Source: Oceanospirillum sanctuarii (GTDB taxonomy: Bacteria; Pseudomonadota; Gammaproteobacteria; Pseudomonadales; Halomonadaceae). Taken from it: a DNA stretch of 64,000 nucleotides. The notes beneath the pieces are model-generated. The model saw only the letters and a list, made by a program, of their open reading frames with translations. It had not been told where the DNA came from and did not search any database. Both the position numbers and the translations under genes were made by a program. Position 1 is the first letter of the stretch; each line of letters opens with the position of its first letter. Below, one piece after another: positions 17,824 through 29,489 of this stretch. Where the stretch lies: assembly GCF_002150805.1 (NCBI RefSeq), contig NZ_MTBA01000004.1:496001-560000 (forward strand), given 5' to 3'.

Positions 17824-18381
17824 ATGAAAATCAAAGCATTGGCTAAGGCTCTACTGATCACAGGTGCTGTTGCAGGTATGACTGCTTGCGCTCAGATGGA
17901 AACTGCTCAGAACACTTCTCAGGAACAGATGCAACAGGCTAAAGCTCTGTATGAAGTACATCACGATGATGGTCGTATCTACCTGTTCAACGACAAAGCA
18001 ACCTATTCACACTTCCTGACCCACGGTGAAACACCTTATACCTACAAGCGTATCGCTTCAGGTCCTCACGGTGAGACTCTGGTATTTGGCCTGAGCAACG
18101 CAGAAAAGAAAAAGGGTGAACAAGCTGGTAATGTTGAGCTGTATGACGGCAAAGTAGCTCCGGAAGCTTTCTACGGCGAAATGCGTGCAGAGGGCCGTAT
18201 CTACGTATTCTCAACTCTGGAAGATATGAAGGACGTTCGCACTACCGGTGAAGCACCTTACCGCTTCACTCAAATTGGTGATGGTCCTAAAGGTGAAACC
18301 GTTGTGTACGTACTGAACGGCAGTAACAAGAAACACCGTCCTGATGCACTGATCGCTCAGTTCAAAGCACAGTATCAGTAA
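17824..18381 (+). CDS. Lipoprotein with two tandem copies of a ~42-residue module
   Basis: Residues 1-22 (to GMTAC) form a lipoprotein signal with a lipobox, so the mature protein should start at Cys22 and sit in a membrane. The rest contains two similar modules. One is at about 49-90 (DGRIYLF... HGETPYTYKRI... GPHGETLVFGL) and one at about 123-164 (EGRIYVF... TGEAPYRFTQI... GPKGETVVYVL), joined by a charged linker. AAGGAA precedes the ATG by eight bases, and a strong terminator follows. I do not recognise a characterised family. The two modules argue for an ancient duplication. Confidence 0.85.
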   Translation: MKIKALAKALLITGAVAGMTACAQMETAQNTSQEQMQQAKALYEVHHDDGRIYLFNDKATYSHFLTHGETPYTYKRIASGPHGETLVFGLSNAEKKKGEQAGNVELYDGKVAPEAFYGEMRAEGRIYVFSTLEDMKDVRTTGEAPYRFTQIGDGPKGETVVYVLNGSNKKHRPDALIAQFKAQYQ

Positions 18382-18420
18382 GCTCTTAATCCCTTGAAAG
18401 AGGGCCCAGCTTACGATCAA

Positions 18421-18446
18421 AAACCAGCTTCGGCTGGTTTTTTTTG
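18421..18446 (+). terminator. Rho-independent terminator after the lipoprotein gene
   Basis: The stem AAACCAGC / GCTGGTTT with a TTCG tetraloop is followed by an uninterrupted T-run. It lies about 40 bases after the lipoprotein stop. Confidence 0.92.
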
Positions 18447-18538
18447 TGCCCGAAATACTCTGTTACTTTTGTCTTCCTTTGGGCATCTTCTCACTCCATT
18501 TGCCCTGAAGTGGATATAAAAGAGCAACAAACAGGCAA

Positions 18539-18566
18539 TAAAAAAGGCGACCCTAAGGTCGCCTTT
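18539..18566 (-). terminator. Terminator of the sdh-suc transcript
   Basis: On the minus strand, AAAAGGCGACC / GGTCGCCTTTT with a TTAG loop is followed by TTATTG. It stands about 65 bases past the sucD stop and closes the operon. Confidence 0.88.
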
Positions 18567-18630
18567 TGGTGTGCTTTCGCACAGTAACTGTCGGATAAAA
18601 TCCAACAGTTACCGCTTACTCAAGGTAAGC
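18539..18630 (-). ncRNA. Structured 3' UTR of sucD, candidate 3'-derived small RNA
   Basis: The stretch between the sucD stop and the terminator holds a second hairpin (18586-18614). Its arms GTAACTGT and ACAGTTAC enclose GGAT/ATCC, giving about 12 bp with a small loop. In E. coli, the SdhX/RybD small RNA is cut from the equivalent 3' UTR after sucD. The analogy of position is the only basis; there is no sequence match I can claim. Confidence 0.35.
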
Positions 18631-19506
18631 TTATTTCCAACCAGTAACTTCACGCAGACCGTCTGCGATACCAGCCAGAGAACGTACAGTCTTAACACCA
18701 GCGTCTTCCAGTGCAGCAAACTTGTCGTCTGCAGTACCTTTACCACCGGAGATGATCGCACCAGCGTGACCCATACGCTTGCCTTTAGGTGCAGTTACAC
18801 CAGCAATGTAGGATACAACAGGCTTGGTTACGTTCGCTTTGATGTAAGCAGCAGCTTCTTCTTCAGCAGTACCACCGATCTCACCGATCATAACGATCGC
18901 TTCAGTCTGTGGGTCATTCTCGAATTTTTCCAGAATGTCGATGAAGTTAGAACCTGGGATCGGGTCACCACCGATACCAACACAAGTAGACTGACCGAAG
19001 CCAGCGTCAGTAGTCTGCTTAACAGCTTCGTAAGTCAGAGTACCAGAACGGGAAACGATACCTACTTTACCTGGCAGGTGGATGTGACCTGGCATGATAC
19101 CGATCTTGCACTCGCCTGGAGTGATAACACCCGGGCAGTTAGGACCGATCAGCTGAACACCCAGCTCGTCACACTTAACTTTACAGTCCAGCATGTCCAG
19201 TACAGGGATGTGCTCAGTGATACATACGATCAGCTTGATACCTGCGTTAGCCGCTTCCAGGATAGAATCCTTACAGAAAGGAGCTGGTACGTAGATAACA
19301 GATGCATCAGCACCAGTTGCTTCAACAGCTTCAGCAACAGTGTTGAATACAGGCAGACCCAGGTGAGTAGTACCGCCTTTACCAGGAGTTACACCACCAA
19401 CCATCTGAGTACCGTAAGCGATCGCTTGCTCAGAGTGGAAAGTACCCTGACCACCAGTGAAGCCCTGGCAGATTACTTTAGTGTCTTTGTTGATTAAGAT
19501 AGACAT
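18631..19506 (-). CDS. sucD: Succinyl-CoA synthetase alpha subunit
   Basis: SucD carries the phosphorylated active-site His and binds CoA in the enzyme that converts succinyl-CoA to succinate with ATP or GTP formation. Seen: [19 protein letters not shown] (CoA-binding Rossmann region, about 15-33), [10 protein letters not shown], and [13 protein letters not shown]... in the form [10 protein letters not shown], with the phospho-His at about residue 245. The length of 291 is normal. It is the last gene of the operon, four bases after sucC, so the pair is tightly coupled. Confidence 0.96.
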   Translation of the reverse strand: MSILINKDTKVICQGFTGGQGTFHSEQAIAYGTQMVGGVTPGKGGTTHLGLPVFNTVAEAVEATGADASVIYVPAPFCKDSILEAANAGIKLIVCITEHIPVLDMLDCKVKCDELGVQLIGPNCPGVITPGECKIGIMPGHIHLPGKVGIVSRSGTLTYEAVKQTTDAGFGQSTCVGIGGDPIPGSNFIDILEKFENDPQTEAIVMIGEIGGTAEEEAAAYIKANVTKPVVSYIAGVTAPKGKRMGHAGAIISGGKGTADDKFAALEDAGVKTVRSLAGIADGLREVTGWK

Positions 19507-19510
19507 TTGA

Positions 19511-20674
19511 TTAGTTCCCCGCCGCTTTTACCGCTTGTTGAGCAGCGTCAGTTAAGCTTTCAGCTGCGATGATGTCCAGGCCAGATTCGTCAAGAACCTT
19601 TTTACCCAGGTCGGCGTTAGTACCTTCAAGACGAACAACAACAGGTACGTTAACACCTACTTCTTTCACCGCACCGATGATACCTTCAGCAATCATATCG
19701 CAACGTACGATACCACCGAAGATGTTCACCAGAACTGCTTTAACTTTACTGTCGGACAGGATCAGTTTGAATGCATGAGCTACACGCTCTTTAGTCGCAC
19801 CGCCACCTACGTCCAGGAAGTTAGCTGGGAAGCCACCGTGCAGAGCAACGATGTCCATAGTACCCATAGCCAGACCAGCACCGTTCACCATGCAGCCGAT
19901 GTTGCCATCCAGAGCTACGTAGTTCAGATCCCATTCTGCTGCTTCTGCTTCACGAGCGTCTTCCTGAGAAGGATCGTTCATTTCCTGCAGATCTTTGTGA
20001 CGGTATACAGAGTTGCCGTCTACGCCGATTTTAGCGTCCAGACAGTGCAGATCACCGTCTTCTTTGATTACCAGCGGGTTGATCTCGATCAGAGCCAGAT
20101 CTTTTTCCAGGAACAGTTTAGCCAGACCCATGAAGATCTTGGTGAACTGACCAACTTGTTCTTTGTTCAGACCCAGTTTAAAGCCCAGCTCACGGCCTTG
20201 GTAAGGCTGTGGACCAACCAGAGGATCGATAGTTGCTTTCAGAATCTTTTCTGGAGTTTCTTCTGCAACTTTCTCAATCTCAACACCACCTTCGGTGGAT
20301 GCCATGAAAACAACGCGACGAGAAGCACGGTCAACTACCGCACCCAGATACAGTTCGTCAGCAATGTCAGTGCAGGTTTCAACCAGGATTTTAGAAACAG
20401 GCTGACCGTTTTCGTCAGTCTGGTAAGTCACCAGGTTTTTGCCCAACCAGTTCTGAGCGAACTCAGCTGCTTGTGCAGGAGTATCAACCAGTTTCACACC
20501 GCCCGCTTTACCGCGGCCACCTGCGTGAACCTGTGCTTTAACTACCCACTTGTCACCACCGATTTTTTCACACGCTTGCGCGGCTTCTTCCGGGGTATCT
20601 ACAGCGAAACCCTTAGAGACAGGCAGTCCGTATGCGGCAAAAAGCTGTTTGCCCTGATATTCATGAAGATTCAT
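19511..20674 (-). CDS. sucC: Succinyl-CoA synthetase beta subunit
   Basis: SucC is the nucleotide- and succinate-binding subunit. It is an ATP-grasp protein of 387 residues, the usual length. Motifs: [19 protein letters not shown] at the start, [17 protein letters not shown] (ATP-grasp, about 46-62), [10 protein letters not shown] (Mg-binding, about 195) and [14 protein letters not shown] near the C-terminus. It lies between lpd (94-base gap with a GGCGGCACC / GGTGTCGCC hairpin on the minus strand) and sucD. It acts with SucD as an alpha-beta heteromer. Confidence 0.96.
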   Translation of the reverse strand: MNLHEYQGKQLFAAYGLPVSKGFAVDTPEEAAQACEKIGGDKWVVKAQVHAGGRGKAGGVKLVDTPAQAAEFAQNWLGKNLVTYQTDENGQPVSKILVETCTDIADELYLGAVVDRASRRVVFMASTEGGVEIEKVAEETPEKILKATIDPLVGPQPYQGRELGFKLGLNKEQVGQFTKIFMGLAKLFLEKDLALIEINPLVIKEDGDLHCLDAKIGVDGNSVYRHKDLQEMNDPSQEDAREAEAAEWDLNYVALDGNIGCMVNGAGLAMGTMDIVALHGGFPANFLDVGGGATKERVAHAFKLILSDSKVKAVLVNIFGGIVRCDMIAEGIIGAVKEVGVNVPVVVRLEGTNADLGKKVLDESGLDIIAAESLTDAAQQAVKAAGN

Positions 20675-20768
20675 ACTGCTAAGCCATTTTTTTTGTGCAC
20701 TAACACTATTGGCGACACCTTGGGGTATGGTGCCGCCCCCTGCTACGGTTACCCGTAATTTTTATATC

Positions 20769-22229
<1,461 letters not shown>

Positions 22230-22250
22230 TCATGAGTGTTTTAACTGTAC

Positions 22251-23474
22251 TTAGATTTCCAGCAGGATACGTGCTGGGTCTTCCAGAAGTTCCTTGATGG
22301 TAACGAGGAACTGTACAGCATCTTTACCATCGATCATACGGTGGTCATAAGACAGTGCCAGGTACATCATCGGACGGATTTCAACCTGACCGTTGATCGC
22401 AACCGGGCGTTCCTGAATTTTGTGCATACCCAGAATTGCAGTCTGAGGAGCGTTCAGGATAGGAGTCGACAGCAGAGAACCGAATACACCACCGTTAGTG
22501 ATGGTGAAAGTACCACCAGTCATGTCTGCAATACCCAGCTTGCCTTCACGGCCACGCTTGGCGAACTCACCGATACCGGATTCTACATCAGCCAGGCTCA
22601 TGGTGTCAGTATCACGCAGGATAGGCACAACCAGACCACGATCGGTAGAAACAGCAACACCGATGTCGTAGTAGCCGTGGTAAACGATATCAGTACCGTC
22701 GATAGAAGCGTTCACATCCGGGAAGCGTTTCAGAGCTTCGGAAGCCGCTTTTACGAAGAAAGACATGAAGCCCAGACGAGTACCGTTGTGCTTCTTCTCG
22801 AACATGTCTTTGTATTTCTTACGCAGCTCCATAACCGGCTTCATGTCCACTTCGTTGTAAGTGGTCAGCATAGCAGCAGTTTGCTGTGCATCTACCAGAC
22901 GCTTAGCGATAGTCTGACGCATACGGCTCATTGGAACGCGCTTCTCAACACGCTCACCAGCAACAACATTTACCGCAGGGGCAGCGGCTGCCGCAGCAGG
23001 AGCAGCTTTTGCAGCACCGGACTGTACAGCCTTCAGTACGTCTTCTTTAGTAACGCGACCGCCTTTACCGGTACCGTTCAGTTTAGCGATATCCAGATTG
23101 TTCTCATCAGCCAGTTTGCGTGCTGCAGGGCTCAGGATCTTATCACCAACCTGTACAGTTTCTTCTTCAGCGGCAGCTGGGGCAGCAGCGGCAGACGGAG
23201 CAGCTTCAGCGGCTGGAGCAGCAGTTGTACCTGCAGCACCCTCTTCAAAAATAGCGATCAGCTCGTCGCTCAGTACAGTAGAGTCCACATCCTTGATGAT
23301 CTCTTTCAGAGCGCCATCAGCAGGAGCAACAACTTCCAGAACAACTTTGTCAGTTTCAATTTCAACCAGCAGCTCATCACGTGCAACAGCTTCGCCAGGT
23401 TGTTTTGCCCAGTTTACGATGGTTCCGTCTGCAACAGATTCAGGGAAGACGGGAGCTTTAATTTCAGTAGCCAT
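22251..23474 (-). CDS. sucB: 2-Oxoglutarate dehydrogenase E2, dihydrolipoyl succinyltransferase
   Basis: SucB is the 24-mer core of the 2-oxoglutarate dehydrogenase complex and transfers the succinyl group to CoA. One lipoyl domain (about 1-77) carries the lipoylated Lys in ETDKVVLEV. An Ala/Pro-rich linker follows, then the E1/E3-binding domain [15 protein letters not shown] (about 112-145), a second Ala-rich linker, and the catalytic domain ending in [16 protein letters not shown] with the active His. The ATG at 23472-23474 is supported by AAGGA seven bases upstream. An in-frame start 12 codons earlier is less likely. Confidence 0.96.
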   Translation of the reverse strand: MATEIKAPVFPESVADGTIVNWAKQPGEAVARDELLVEIETDKVVLEVVAPADGALKEIIKDVDSTVLSDELIAIFEEGAAGTTAAPAAEAAPSAAAAPAAAEEETVQVGDKILSPAARKLADENNLDIAKLNGTGKGGRVTKEDVLKAVQSGAAKAAPAAAAAAPAVNVVAGERVEKRVPMSRMRQTIAKRLVDAQQTAAMLTTYNEVDMKPVMELRKKYKDMFEKKHNGTRLGFMSFFVKAASEALKRFPDVNASIDGTDIVYHGYYDIGVAVSTDRGLVVPILRDTDTMSLADVESGIGEFAKRGREGKLGIADMTGGTFTITNGGVFGSLLSTPILNAPQTAILGMHKIQERPVAINGQVEIRPMMYLALSYDHRMIDGKDAVQFLVTIKELLEDPARILLEI

Positions 23475-23559
23475 GTTCGGTCCTTTCTGGATTGTTCTTT
23501 GTTTGCACAAACAAAAAATCTGAGGTGCCCCGCTTATTGCAGGGCACGTAATTGATCAA

Positions 23560-26403
23560 TTAAGCGTTAAAAGCGTCGGATACCAGCTGCGTTTGCTGTT
23601 CAGCATGCACAGAAGTATAACCACAAGCCGGAGCAGCAGAAGCCGGACGACCCGCAAACTTCAGTTCAAAACCGAAGCCTTTACGGTAGTCGTTCAGAAC
23701 ACCACGCATATGGTGCTGACTGCTGTACCAAGCGCCCTGGTTCATTGGCTCATCCTGACACCAAACAACTTCTTCCAGTGCAGGGTATTCGGCAACGATG
23801 TCAGCCAGAGCTTCCTGCGGGAACGGATAAAGCTGCTCAATACGGATAATCGCCGTATCACTGCGCTCATTCTCACGACGGTAATTCGCCAGATCGTAGT
23901 AAACCTTACCGCTGGTCAGCACCAGGCGCTTGACCTGACTCTTATCAATGGTAGTGTCTACTTCGTTGATGATCGGCTGGAAGCTACCGTTAGCCAGCTC
24001 TTCAAGAGTCGAGGTTGCATCTTTATGGCGCAACAGACTCTTCGGCGACATAACAATCAGCGGCTTACGCAGCGGACGGATCACCTGGCGACGCAGCATG
24101 TGGTAAACCTGCGCAGGCGTTGTCGGAACAACAACCTGAATATTGTGCTCAGCACAGGATTGCAGGTAACGCTCCAGACGCGCAGAGGAGTGCTCAGGGC
24201 CCTGGCCCTCATAACCGTGTGGCAGCAGCATGGTCAGACCACACAGACGGCCCCACTTGTGTTCACCACTGGTGATGAACTGATCAATTACAACCTGTGC
24301 ACCGTTAGCGAAGTCACCAAACTGTGCTTCCCAAATAACCAGTGCATCAGGTTTTGTTGTTGCATAACCATATTCGAACGCCAGAACCGCTTCTTCAGAC
24401 AGGTAGGAGTCATGAATAGTCATAGCTGGTTGTGACTCAGACAGGTTCTGCAGAGGTACATAAACCTCACCATCAGTCTGACTGTGAATCACTGCATGGC
24501 GGTGCGAGAAAGTACCACGGCCAACATCCTGACCTGTGATACGAACCGGATGGTTCTGATCCAGAATCGTGGCATAAGCCAGTACTTCTGCAAAACCCCA
24601 GTTTACAGGCATGGCACCTGCAGCCATCTTACGACGGTCTTCGTAAATCTTGTTTACCTGACGCTGAATTTTAACACCGTCTGGGATTTCACCCAGTTTA
24701 TTAGCCAGTGCCTGCAGATGCGTCAGCTCAACAGAGGTATCTGCTTCTGAGGTCCATTCGTGACCCAGATAAGGAGTCCAGTCAACGAACAGCTCTTTGT
24801 TCGGTTCTTTAACCAAGCTGTTAGCTACATGTCGGCCATCAACAAGCGCCGAACGGTAGTCTTCCATCTTGTCTTTATCTTCAGCTTCCGTCAGAACACC
24901 TTCAGCAATCAGACGCTGTGCGTACAGGGTACGGGTTGTCGGCTGCTTGGCGATCTTCTGATACATCAGAGGCTGAGTACCTGATGGCTCGTCCGCTTCG
25001 TTGTGACCACGACGGCGGTAGCAAACCAGGTCAATCACGACATCACGCTTGAATTGCTGACGGTAATCAGCAGCAACCTGAGCGGCATGGATCACAGCTT
25101 CCGGATCATCACCATTAACGTGGATTATAGGTGCCTGAACCATCTTAGCGATATCAGTACAGTATTCAGTAGAACGGGTATCTTCAGGCTTACTGGTGGT
25201 GAAACCAACCTGGTTGTTGATCACAATATGGATGGTGCCGCCGGTTTTGTAGGCACGGGTCTGAGACATCTGGAATGTCTCCATCACTACACCCTGACCT
25301 GCAAAGGCAGAATCACCATGAACAACAATCGGCATTACCGCGTCACCGGAAGTGTCTTTACGACGATCCTGACGGGCACGAACCGAGCCTTCAACAACCG
25401 GAGAAACAATTTCCAGGTGAGAAGGGTTAAAAGCCAGAGCCAAGTGAACTTCGCCACCGGAAGTCATCACGTTGGATGAGAAACCCTGGTGGTATTTCAC
25501 ATCACCGGAACCATCATGATTGAGTTTCTTACCTTCAAACTCTTCAAATAGTTCCGCTGGGTTTTTACCCAGAATGTTAACCAGCAGGTTAAGACGACCA
25601 CGGTGAGCCATACCGATAACGACTTCTTTCACGCCGAAGGAACCAGAGCGCTGAATGAGCTCATCAACCATAGGAATGAAAGACTCACCACCTTCCAGAC
25701 CAAAACGCTTGGTACCTGGATAGCGGGATGCAAGGTAGTTCTCCATACCTTCAGCGGCAGTCAGACGCTCAAGGATATGTTTCTTCGCTTCAACTCCGAA
25801 TGCAGGAGCTGAACGCACGCTTTCAAAACGCTGTTGTAACCAGCGCTTCTCTTCTGTGTTCACGATGTGCATGAACTCAGCGCCGGTGGTGGAGCAGTAT
25901 GTTTTCTCCAGCGCTTCGATGATTTCACGCAGTGGGGCTTCATCTTTACCGATGAACAGAGAGCCGGTTTGGAAAACCGTATCCAGATCAGCAGCAGATA
26001 ATTGGTGGTACGCCAGATCCAGGTCAGCTACCGGCTCACGCTGAAGCAAGTTCAGGGGGTCGATATTAGCTTTCTGGTGGCCGCGGAAACGGTAAGCATT
26101 GATCAGCTGCAGAACACGAACCTGTTTCTTTTCATGTTCAGTGCTTACTGAGCCAGCACTGGCGGGAGCAGCTTTGTGCTTGTTTTTGGCAAGCAGATCG
26201 AAGTGTTCGCGGATGGGCGTAAGGGGGATATCACGAGAACCGGTGCCTTCGGTTCTTGGAAGCTTGTCGAAGTAGTTCCTCCACTCTTCAGGAATTGCAT
26301 TCGGATCAAGCAAATATTGCTCATAAAGCCCTTCAACGTAGGACACATTGCCCCCGTAGACGTGGGAAGAGCTCCACATCAACTCCATTATGCCTTCTTG
26401 CAT
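23560..26403 (-). CDS. sucA: 2-Oxoglutarate dehydrogenase E1 component
   Basis: SucA decarboxylates 2-oxoglutarate with thiamine diphosphate. The 947-residue length is standard. The N-terminus MQEGIMELMWSSSHVYGGN is very like Pseudomonas SucA, and AGGGTG precedes the ATG. ThDP and substrate regions seen are GMAHRGRLNLLVNILGK (about 265), AFNPSHLEIVSPVVEGSVR, HGDSAFAGQGVVMETFQMS and VGFTTSKPEDTRS. The C-terminal transketolase-like part has LPHGYEGQGPEHSSARLERYLQ. It begins a suc segment that is separated from sdhB by a 236-base gap with hairpins and a terminator-like element. Confidence 0.96.
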   Translation of the reverse strand: MQEGIMELMWSSSHVYGGNVSYVEGLYEQYLLDPNAIPEEWRNYFDKLPRTEGTGSRDIPLTPIREHFDLLAKNKHKAAPASAGSVSTEHEKKQVRVLQLINAYRFRGHQKANIDPLNLLQREPVADLDLAYHQLSAADLDTVFQTGSLFIGKDEAPLREIIEALEKTYCSTTGAEFMHIVNTEEKRWLQQRFESVRSAPAFGVEAKKHILERLTAAEGMENYLASRYPGTKRFGLEGGESFIPMVDELIQRSGSFGVKEVVIGMAHRGRLNLLVNILGKNPAELFEEFEGKKLNHDGSGDVKYHQGFSSNVMTSGGEVHLALAFNPSHLEIVSPVVEGSVRARQDRRKDTSGDAVMPIVVHGDSAFAGQGVVMETFQMSQTRAYKTGGTIHIVINNQVGFTTSKPEDTRSTEYCTDIAKMVQAPIIHVNGDDPEAVIHAAQVAADYRQQFKRDVVIDLVCYRRRGHNEADEPSGTQPLMYQKIAKQPTTRTLYAQRLIAEGVLTEAEDKDKMEDYRSALVDGRHVANSLVKEPNKELFVDWTPYLGHEWTSEADTSVELTHLQALANKLGEIPDGVKIQRQVNKIYEDRRKMAAGAMPVNWGFAEVLAYATILDQNHPVRITGQDVGRGTFSHRHAVIHSQTDGEVYVPLQNLSESQPAMTIHDSYLSEEAVLAFEYGYATTKPDALVIWEAQFGDFANGAQVVIDQFITSGEHKWGRLCGLTMLLPHGYEGQGPEHSSARLERYLQSCAEHNIQVVVPTTPAQVYHMLRRQVIRPLRKPLIVMSPKSLLRHKDATSTLEELANGSFQPIINEVDTTIDKSQVKRLVLTSGKVYYDLANYRRENERSDTAIIRIEQLYPFPQEALADIVAEYPALEEVVWCQDEPMNQGAWYSSQHHMRGVLNDYRKGFGFELKFAGRPASAAPACGYTSVHAEQQTQLVSDAFNA

Positions 26404-26463
26404 TCTTAGTCACCCTGCACGAGGAACTTGAAATCCACAATGACCCTTGAGTCTTTTTCAGGT

Positions 26464-26491
26464 CAAAAAAAAGGTAGCGTGCCTTACCTTT
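26464..26491 (-). terminator. Internal terminator-like hairpin between sdhB and sucA
   Basis: On the minus strand AAAGGTA / TACCTTT with an 8-base loop is followed by TTTTT. The stem is AT-rich, so termination may be partial, leaving some read-through into sucA. Confidence 0.55.
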
Positions 26492-26537
26492 CTGCAGATT
26501 AGGGACGAGCCCCGTTCCCCAAGTCGTTTTTACGTTT

Positions 26538-26620
26538 GCTAAAGCCGGCACCTTTTGAGCGCCGGCTTTAGCGACCACAGGTGTCTGCCTGTCGGCAGAC
26601 ACAATAGCTTTATTATTGTG
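26538..26620 (-). other. Array of hairpins in the sdhB-sucA gap
   Basis: Reading from sdhB, the RNA can form CACAATA / TATTGTG (26600-26620), GTGTCTGCC / GGCAGACAC with a 4-base loop (26581-26602), and a perfect 12-bp GCTAAAGCCGGC / GCCGGCTTTAGC (26538-26572). The first two overlap and are alternatives. They may protect the sdh message from decay, be processed, or mark a small RNA ending at 26464. Confidence 0.5.
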
Positions 26621-26639
26621 TAAATGAGCTGCGGTTTGA

Positions 26640-27344
26640 CTAGGTCGCGTTACGCAACAGCATGTCACGGATATGACCGATGGCTTTTGTTGGATTCAAG
26701 CCTTTAGGACATACACTTACGCAGTTCATAATACCGCGGCAACGGAATACACTGAACGGATCGTCCAGTTCTGCCAGTCGCTCGCGGGTTTGAGTGTCAC
26801 GGCTGTCAATCAGGAAGCGGTACGCCTGCAGCAGGCCGGACGGACCGACAAACTTATCAGGGTTCCACCAGAAAGACGGGCAGGACGTTGAACAACATGC
26901 ACAAAGAATACACTCGTACAGGCCGTCAAGTTTATCACGTTCCTCAGGTGCTTGCAGACGCTCGATAGCCGGAGCCGGAGTGTCATTCAGCAGGTAAGGC
27001 TTGATACGCTCGTATTGCTTGTAGAACAGAGACATATCAACAACCAGGTCACGGATAACCGGCAGACCAGGCAGAGGACGGATAACCAGCTTGCCACCAG
27101 TCACAACCTCGGACAGAGGAGTGATACAAGCCAGACCATTTTTACCGTTCATGTTCATACCGTCGGAGCCGCAAACACCTTCACGGCAAGAACGACGGTA
27201 GGCAAACGTATTGTCCTGCTCTTTTACCAGATGCAGAACATCAAGCACCATCAGGTCTGCACCTTTAGTGTCGATGTTGAATTCCTGCATGTACGGAGCA
27301 GAATCTTTTTCCGGATTATAGCGGTATACACTAACAACCAGCAT
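26640..27344 (-). CDS. sdhB: Succinate dehydrogenase iron-sulphur subunit
   Basis: SdhB carries electrons from the flavin of SdhA to ubiquinone through three clusters. The [2Fe-2S] cysteines lie in RRSCREGVCGSDGMNMNG plus LAC (about 55-78). The [4Fe-4S] and [3Fe-4S] sites lie in CILCACCSTSCPSFWW (about 147-162) and CRGIMNCVSVCPKGLNP (about 205-222). The length of 234 is normal. It follows sdhA by 18 bases. It is a peripheral subunit of the inner-membrane complex II. Confidence 0.96.
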   Translation of the reverse strand: MLVVSVYRYNPEKDSAPYMQEFNIDTKGADLMVLDVLHLVKEQDNTFAYRRSCREGVCGSDGMNMNGKNGLACITPLSEVVTGGKLVIRPLPGLPVIRDLVVDMSLFYKQYERIKPYLLNDTPAPAIERLQAPEERDKLDGLYECILCACCSTSCPSFWWNPDKFVGPSGLLQAYRFLIDSRDTQTRERLAELDDPFSVFRCRGIMNCVSVCPKGLNPTKAIGHIRDMLLRNAT

Positions 27345-27362
27345 TAGGCTAACTCCCGTAAA

Positions 27363-29138
27363 TTAGTAAGTACGTACTTTTGGTTCGAATGCAGGTACTG
27401 TCTTAGGCGCAAAGTTAACATCACGCTTACCAACACGCTTCTCACCAGGGAAGTACATTGAGTGCTTCAGCCAGTTCTCATCATCACGATCCTGATAATC
27501 GTCACGAGCGTGAGCACCACGGCTCTCTTTACGGTATTCAGCTGTAATAGCGGTTGCTTCCGCCACTTCCAGCAGGTTATCCAGTTCCAGAGCTTCAATG
27601 CGCGCGGTGTTAAACGCCTGAGACTTATCGTCCAGCTTCGCATTAGCAATACGCTCGCGCAGAGATTCCAGTTCTTTAATACCTTTCAGCATGTATTCTT
27701 CTGTACGGAATACACCGAAGTAGTTCTGCATGGTCTGCTGCAGCTCAGCACGCAGCTCAGCAACGCTTTCGCCGTCAGTAGAACCGTTCCAACGGTTCAG
27801 TCGCGCCATTGCACGTTCGATATCAGCTTCGTTAACAGGAGCATCGGTCAGGCCTTCGCTCAGGGCTTTCTCGATATGGATACCTGCAGCACGGCCGAAT
27901 ACAACCAGGTCAAGCAGAGAGTTACCGCCCAGACGGTTTGCACCGTGAACAGATACACAAGCCACTTCACCTACTGCGTACAGACCATTGATGATGTGAT
28001 CGTTACCGTCTGCATCCTGAGTCAGAGCCTGACCGTGAACGTTAGTCGGTACACCACCCATCATATAGTGACAGGTTGGAACAACAGGCACAGGTTCTTT
28101 AGTTGGGTCTGCGTGAGCAAATGTTTTTGACAGCTCACAGATACCAGGCAGACGCTTGTTCAGAACTTCTTCACCCAGGTGGTCAAGCTTCAGGAATACG
28201 TGATCGCCTTTCTCGCCACAACCGCGGCCTTCCAGGATCTCCATAACCATAGAACGTGCCACAACATCACGACCTGCAAGGTCTTTGGCGTTAGGCGCAT
28301 AACGCTCCATGAAGCGCTCGCCATCTTTGTTTACCAGATAGCCACCTTCACCACGGCAACCTTCAGTTACCAGTACACCCGCACCCGCGATACCGGTTGG
28401 GTGGAACTGCCACATTTCGATATCCTGAACAGGAATACCGGCACGCAGCGCCATACCAACACCGTCACCTGTGTTGATCAGAGCGTTAGTGGTAGAAGCG
28501 TAGATACGGCCTGCACCACCGGTTGCCAGAACAGTCGCAGCCGCTTTAACAAATACGGTTTCGCCAGTTTCGATGCACAGTGCAATTACACCACAGATGT
28601 CACCGGAATCGTTGCGAACCAGATCCACTGCATACCATTCGTTCAGGAATACAGTGTTATTTTTCAGGTTAGCCTGATACAGAGTGTGCAGCAGAGCGTG
28701 ACCAGTACGGTCCGCAGCAGCACAAGTACGGGCAGCCTGACCGCCTTCACCAAAGTTTTTAGACTGACCACCGAAAGGACGCTGGTAGATACGACCATTG
28801 TCAAAACGGGAGAAAGGCAGCCCCATGTGCTCCAGTTCGAATACCGCTTTAGGGCCTTCGGAACACATATACTCGATAGCATCCTGGTCACCAATATAGT
28901 CCGAACCTTTAACGGTATCGTACATGTGCCAGCGCCAATCATCGTTCGGATCCGCACTTGCGATCGCACAGGTAATACCACCCTGAGCCGATACAGTGTG
29001 TGAACGGGTTGGGAAAACTTTTGTAATCAGAGCAGTTTTCTTACCGGACTGCGACAGCTGCAGAGCTGCACGCATACCGGAACCGCCACCACCAACGATG
29101 ATGGCATCAAAATTCAGTGTACGTAGATTTGCAGACAT
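27363..29138 (-). CDS. sdhA: Succinate dehydrogenase flavoprotein subunit
   Basis: SdhA oxidises succinate to fumarate with covalently bound FAD. The N-terminal dinucleotide fold is [19 protein letters not shown] (about 15-33). The flavin-linking His is in [12 protein letters not shown] (about 45-56). [11 protein letters not shown] and [19 protein letters not shown] are substrate-site regions, and [18 protein letters not shown] is the C-terminal FAD contact. The length of 591 is standard. It sits between sdhD and sdhB in the conserved order C-D-A-B. Confidence 0.97.
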   Translation of the reverse strand: MSANLRTLNFDAIIVGGGGSGMRAALQLSQSGKKTALITKVFPTRSHTVSAQGGITCAIASADPNDDWRWHMYDTVKGSDYIGDQDAIEYMCSEGPKAVFELEHMGLPFSRFDNGRIYQRPFGGQSKNFGEGGQAARTCAAADRTGHALLHTLYQANLKNNTVFLNEWYAVDLVRNDSGDICGVIALCIETGETVFVKAAATVLATGGAGRIYASTTNALINTGDGVGMALRAGIPVQDIEMWQFHPTGIAGAGVLVTEGCRGEGGYLVNKDGERFMERYAPNAKDLAGRDVVARSMVMEILEGRGCGEKGDHVFLKLDHLGEEVLNKRLPGICELSKTFAHADPTKEPVPVVPTCHYMMGGVPTNVHGQALTQDADGNDHIINGLYAVGEVACVSVHGANRLGGNSLLDLVVFGRAAGIHIEKALSEGLTDAPVNEADIERAMARLNRWNGSTDGESVAELRAELQQTMQNYFGVFRTEEYMLKGIKELESLRERIANAKLDDKSQAFNTARIEALELDNLLEVAEATAITAEYRKESRGAHARDDYQDRDDENWLKHSMYFPGEKRVGKRDVNFAPKTVPAFEPKVRTY

Positions 29139-29141
29139 TCC

Positions 29142-29489
29142 TTACGCTCCCCAAAGAACTTGAACACCCCATACCACATAGGTAAACAGGGCTAGGTTAC
29201 ATACTGCCTGGAATACAAAACGGATCCCCGTTGGCTTGATATAGTCAGTGGAAATCGTCCACAGACCGATCCAGGCGTGGGCAGCAATAGACAGGATGCT
29301 CAGAAAAGTGAAGATACGAACCCAGGTTTGCTGGAAGAACGCAGACCACTGAGCGTAGTCCAGATCAGAAGTCGTCAGGAAATAACCAACGATAAAAACG
29401 CTGTACAGAGCCAGAACAACCGCACTAAAACGCTGTAACAACCAGTCTGACAGGCCGCTACGACCGAAATTCGTTACGTTAGTTACCAT
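29142..29489 (-). CDS. sdhD: Succinate dehydrogenase membrane anchor subunit D
   Basis: This is a small hydrophobic subunit with three transmembrane helices (about residues 17-38, 53-74 and 89-112). It helps bind haem b and ubiquinone and anchors SdhAB in the inner membrane. The His in ILSIAAHAWIGLWTISTDYIKP is in the place of the usual haem or quinone-site region. The open frame starts at a TTG, but the ATG at 29487-29489 is preferred. That ATG overlaps the end of sdhC by seven bases. The length of 115 is normal. Confidence 0.92.
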   Translation of the reverse strand: MVTNVTNFGRSGLSDWLLQRFSAVVLALYSVFIVGYFLTTSDLDYAQWSAFFQQTWVRIFTFLSILSIAAHAWIGLWTISTDYIKPTGIRFVFQAVCNLALFTYVVWGVQVLWGA

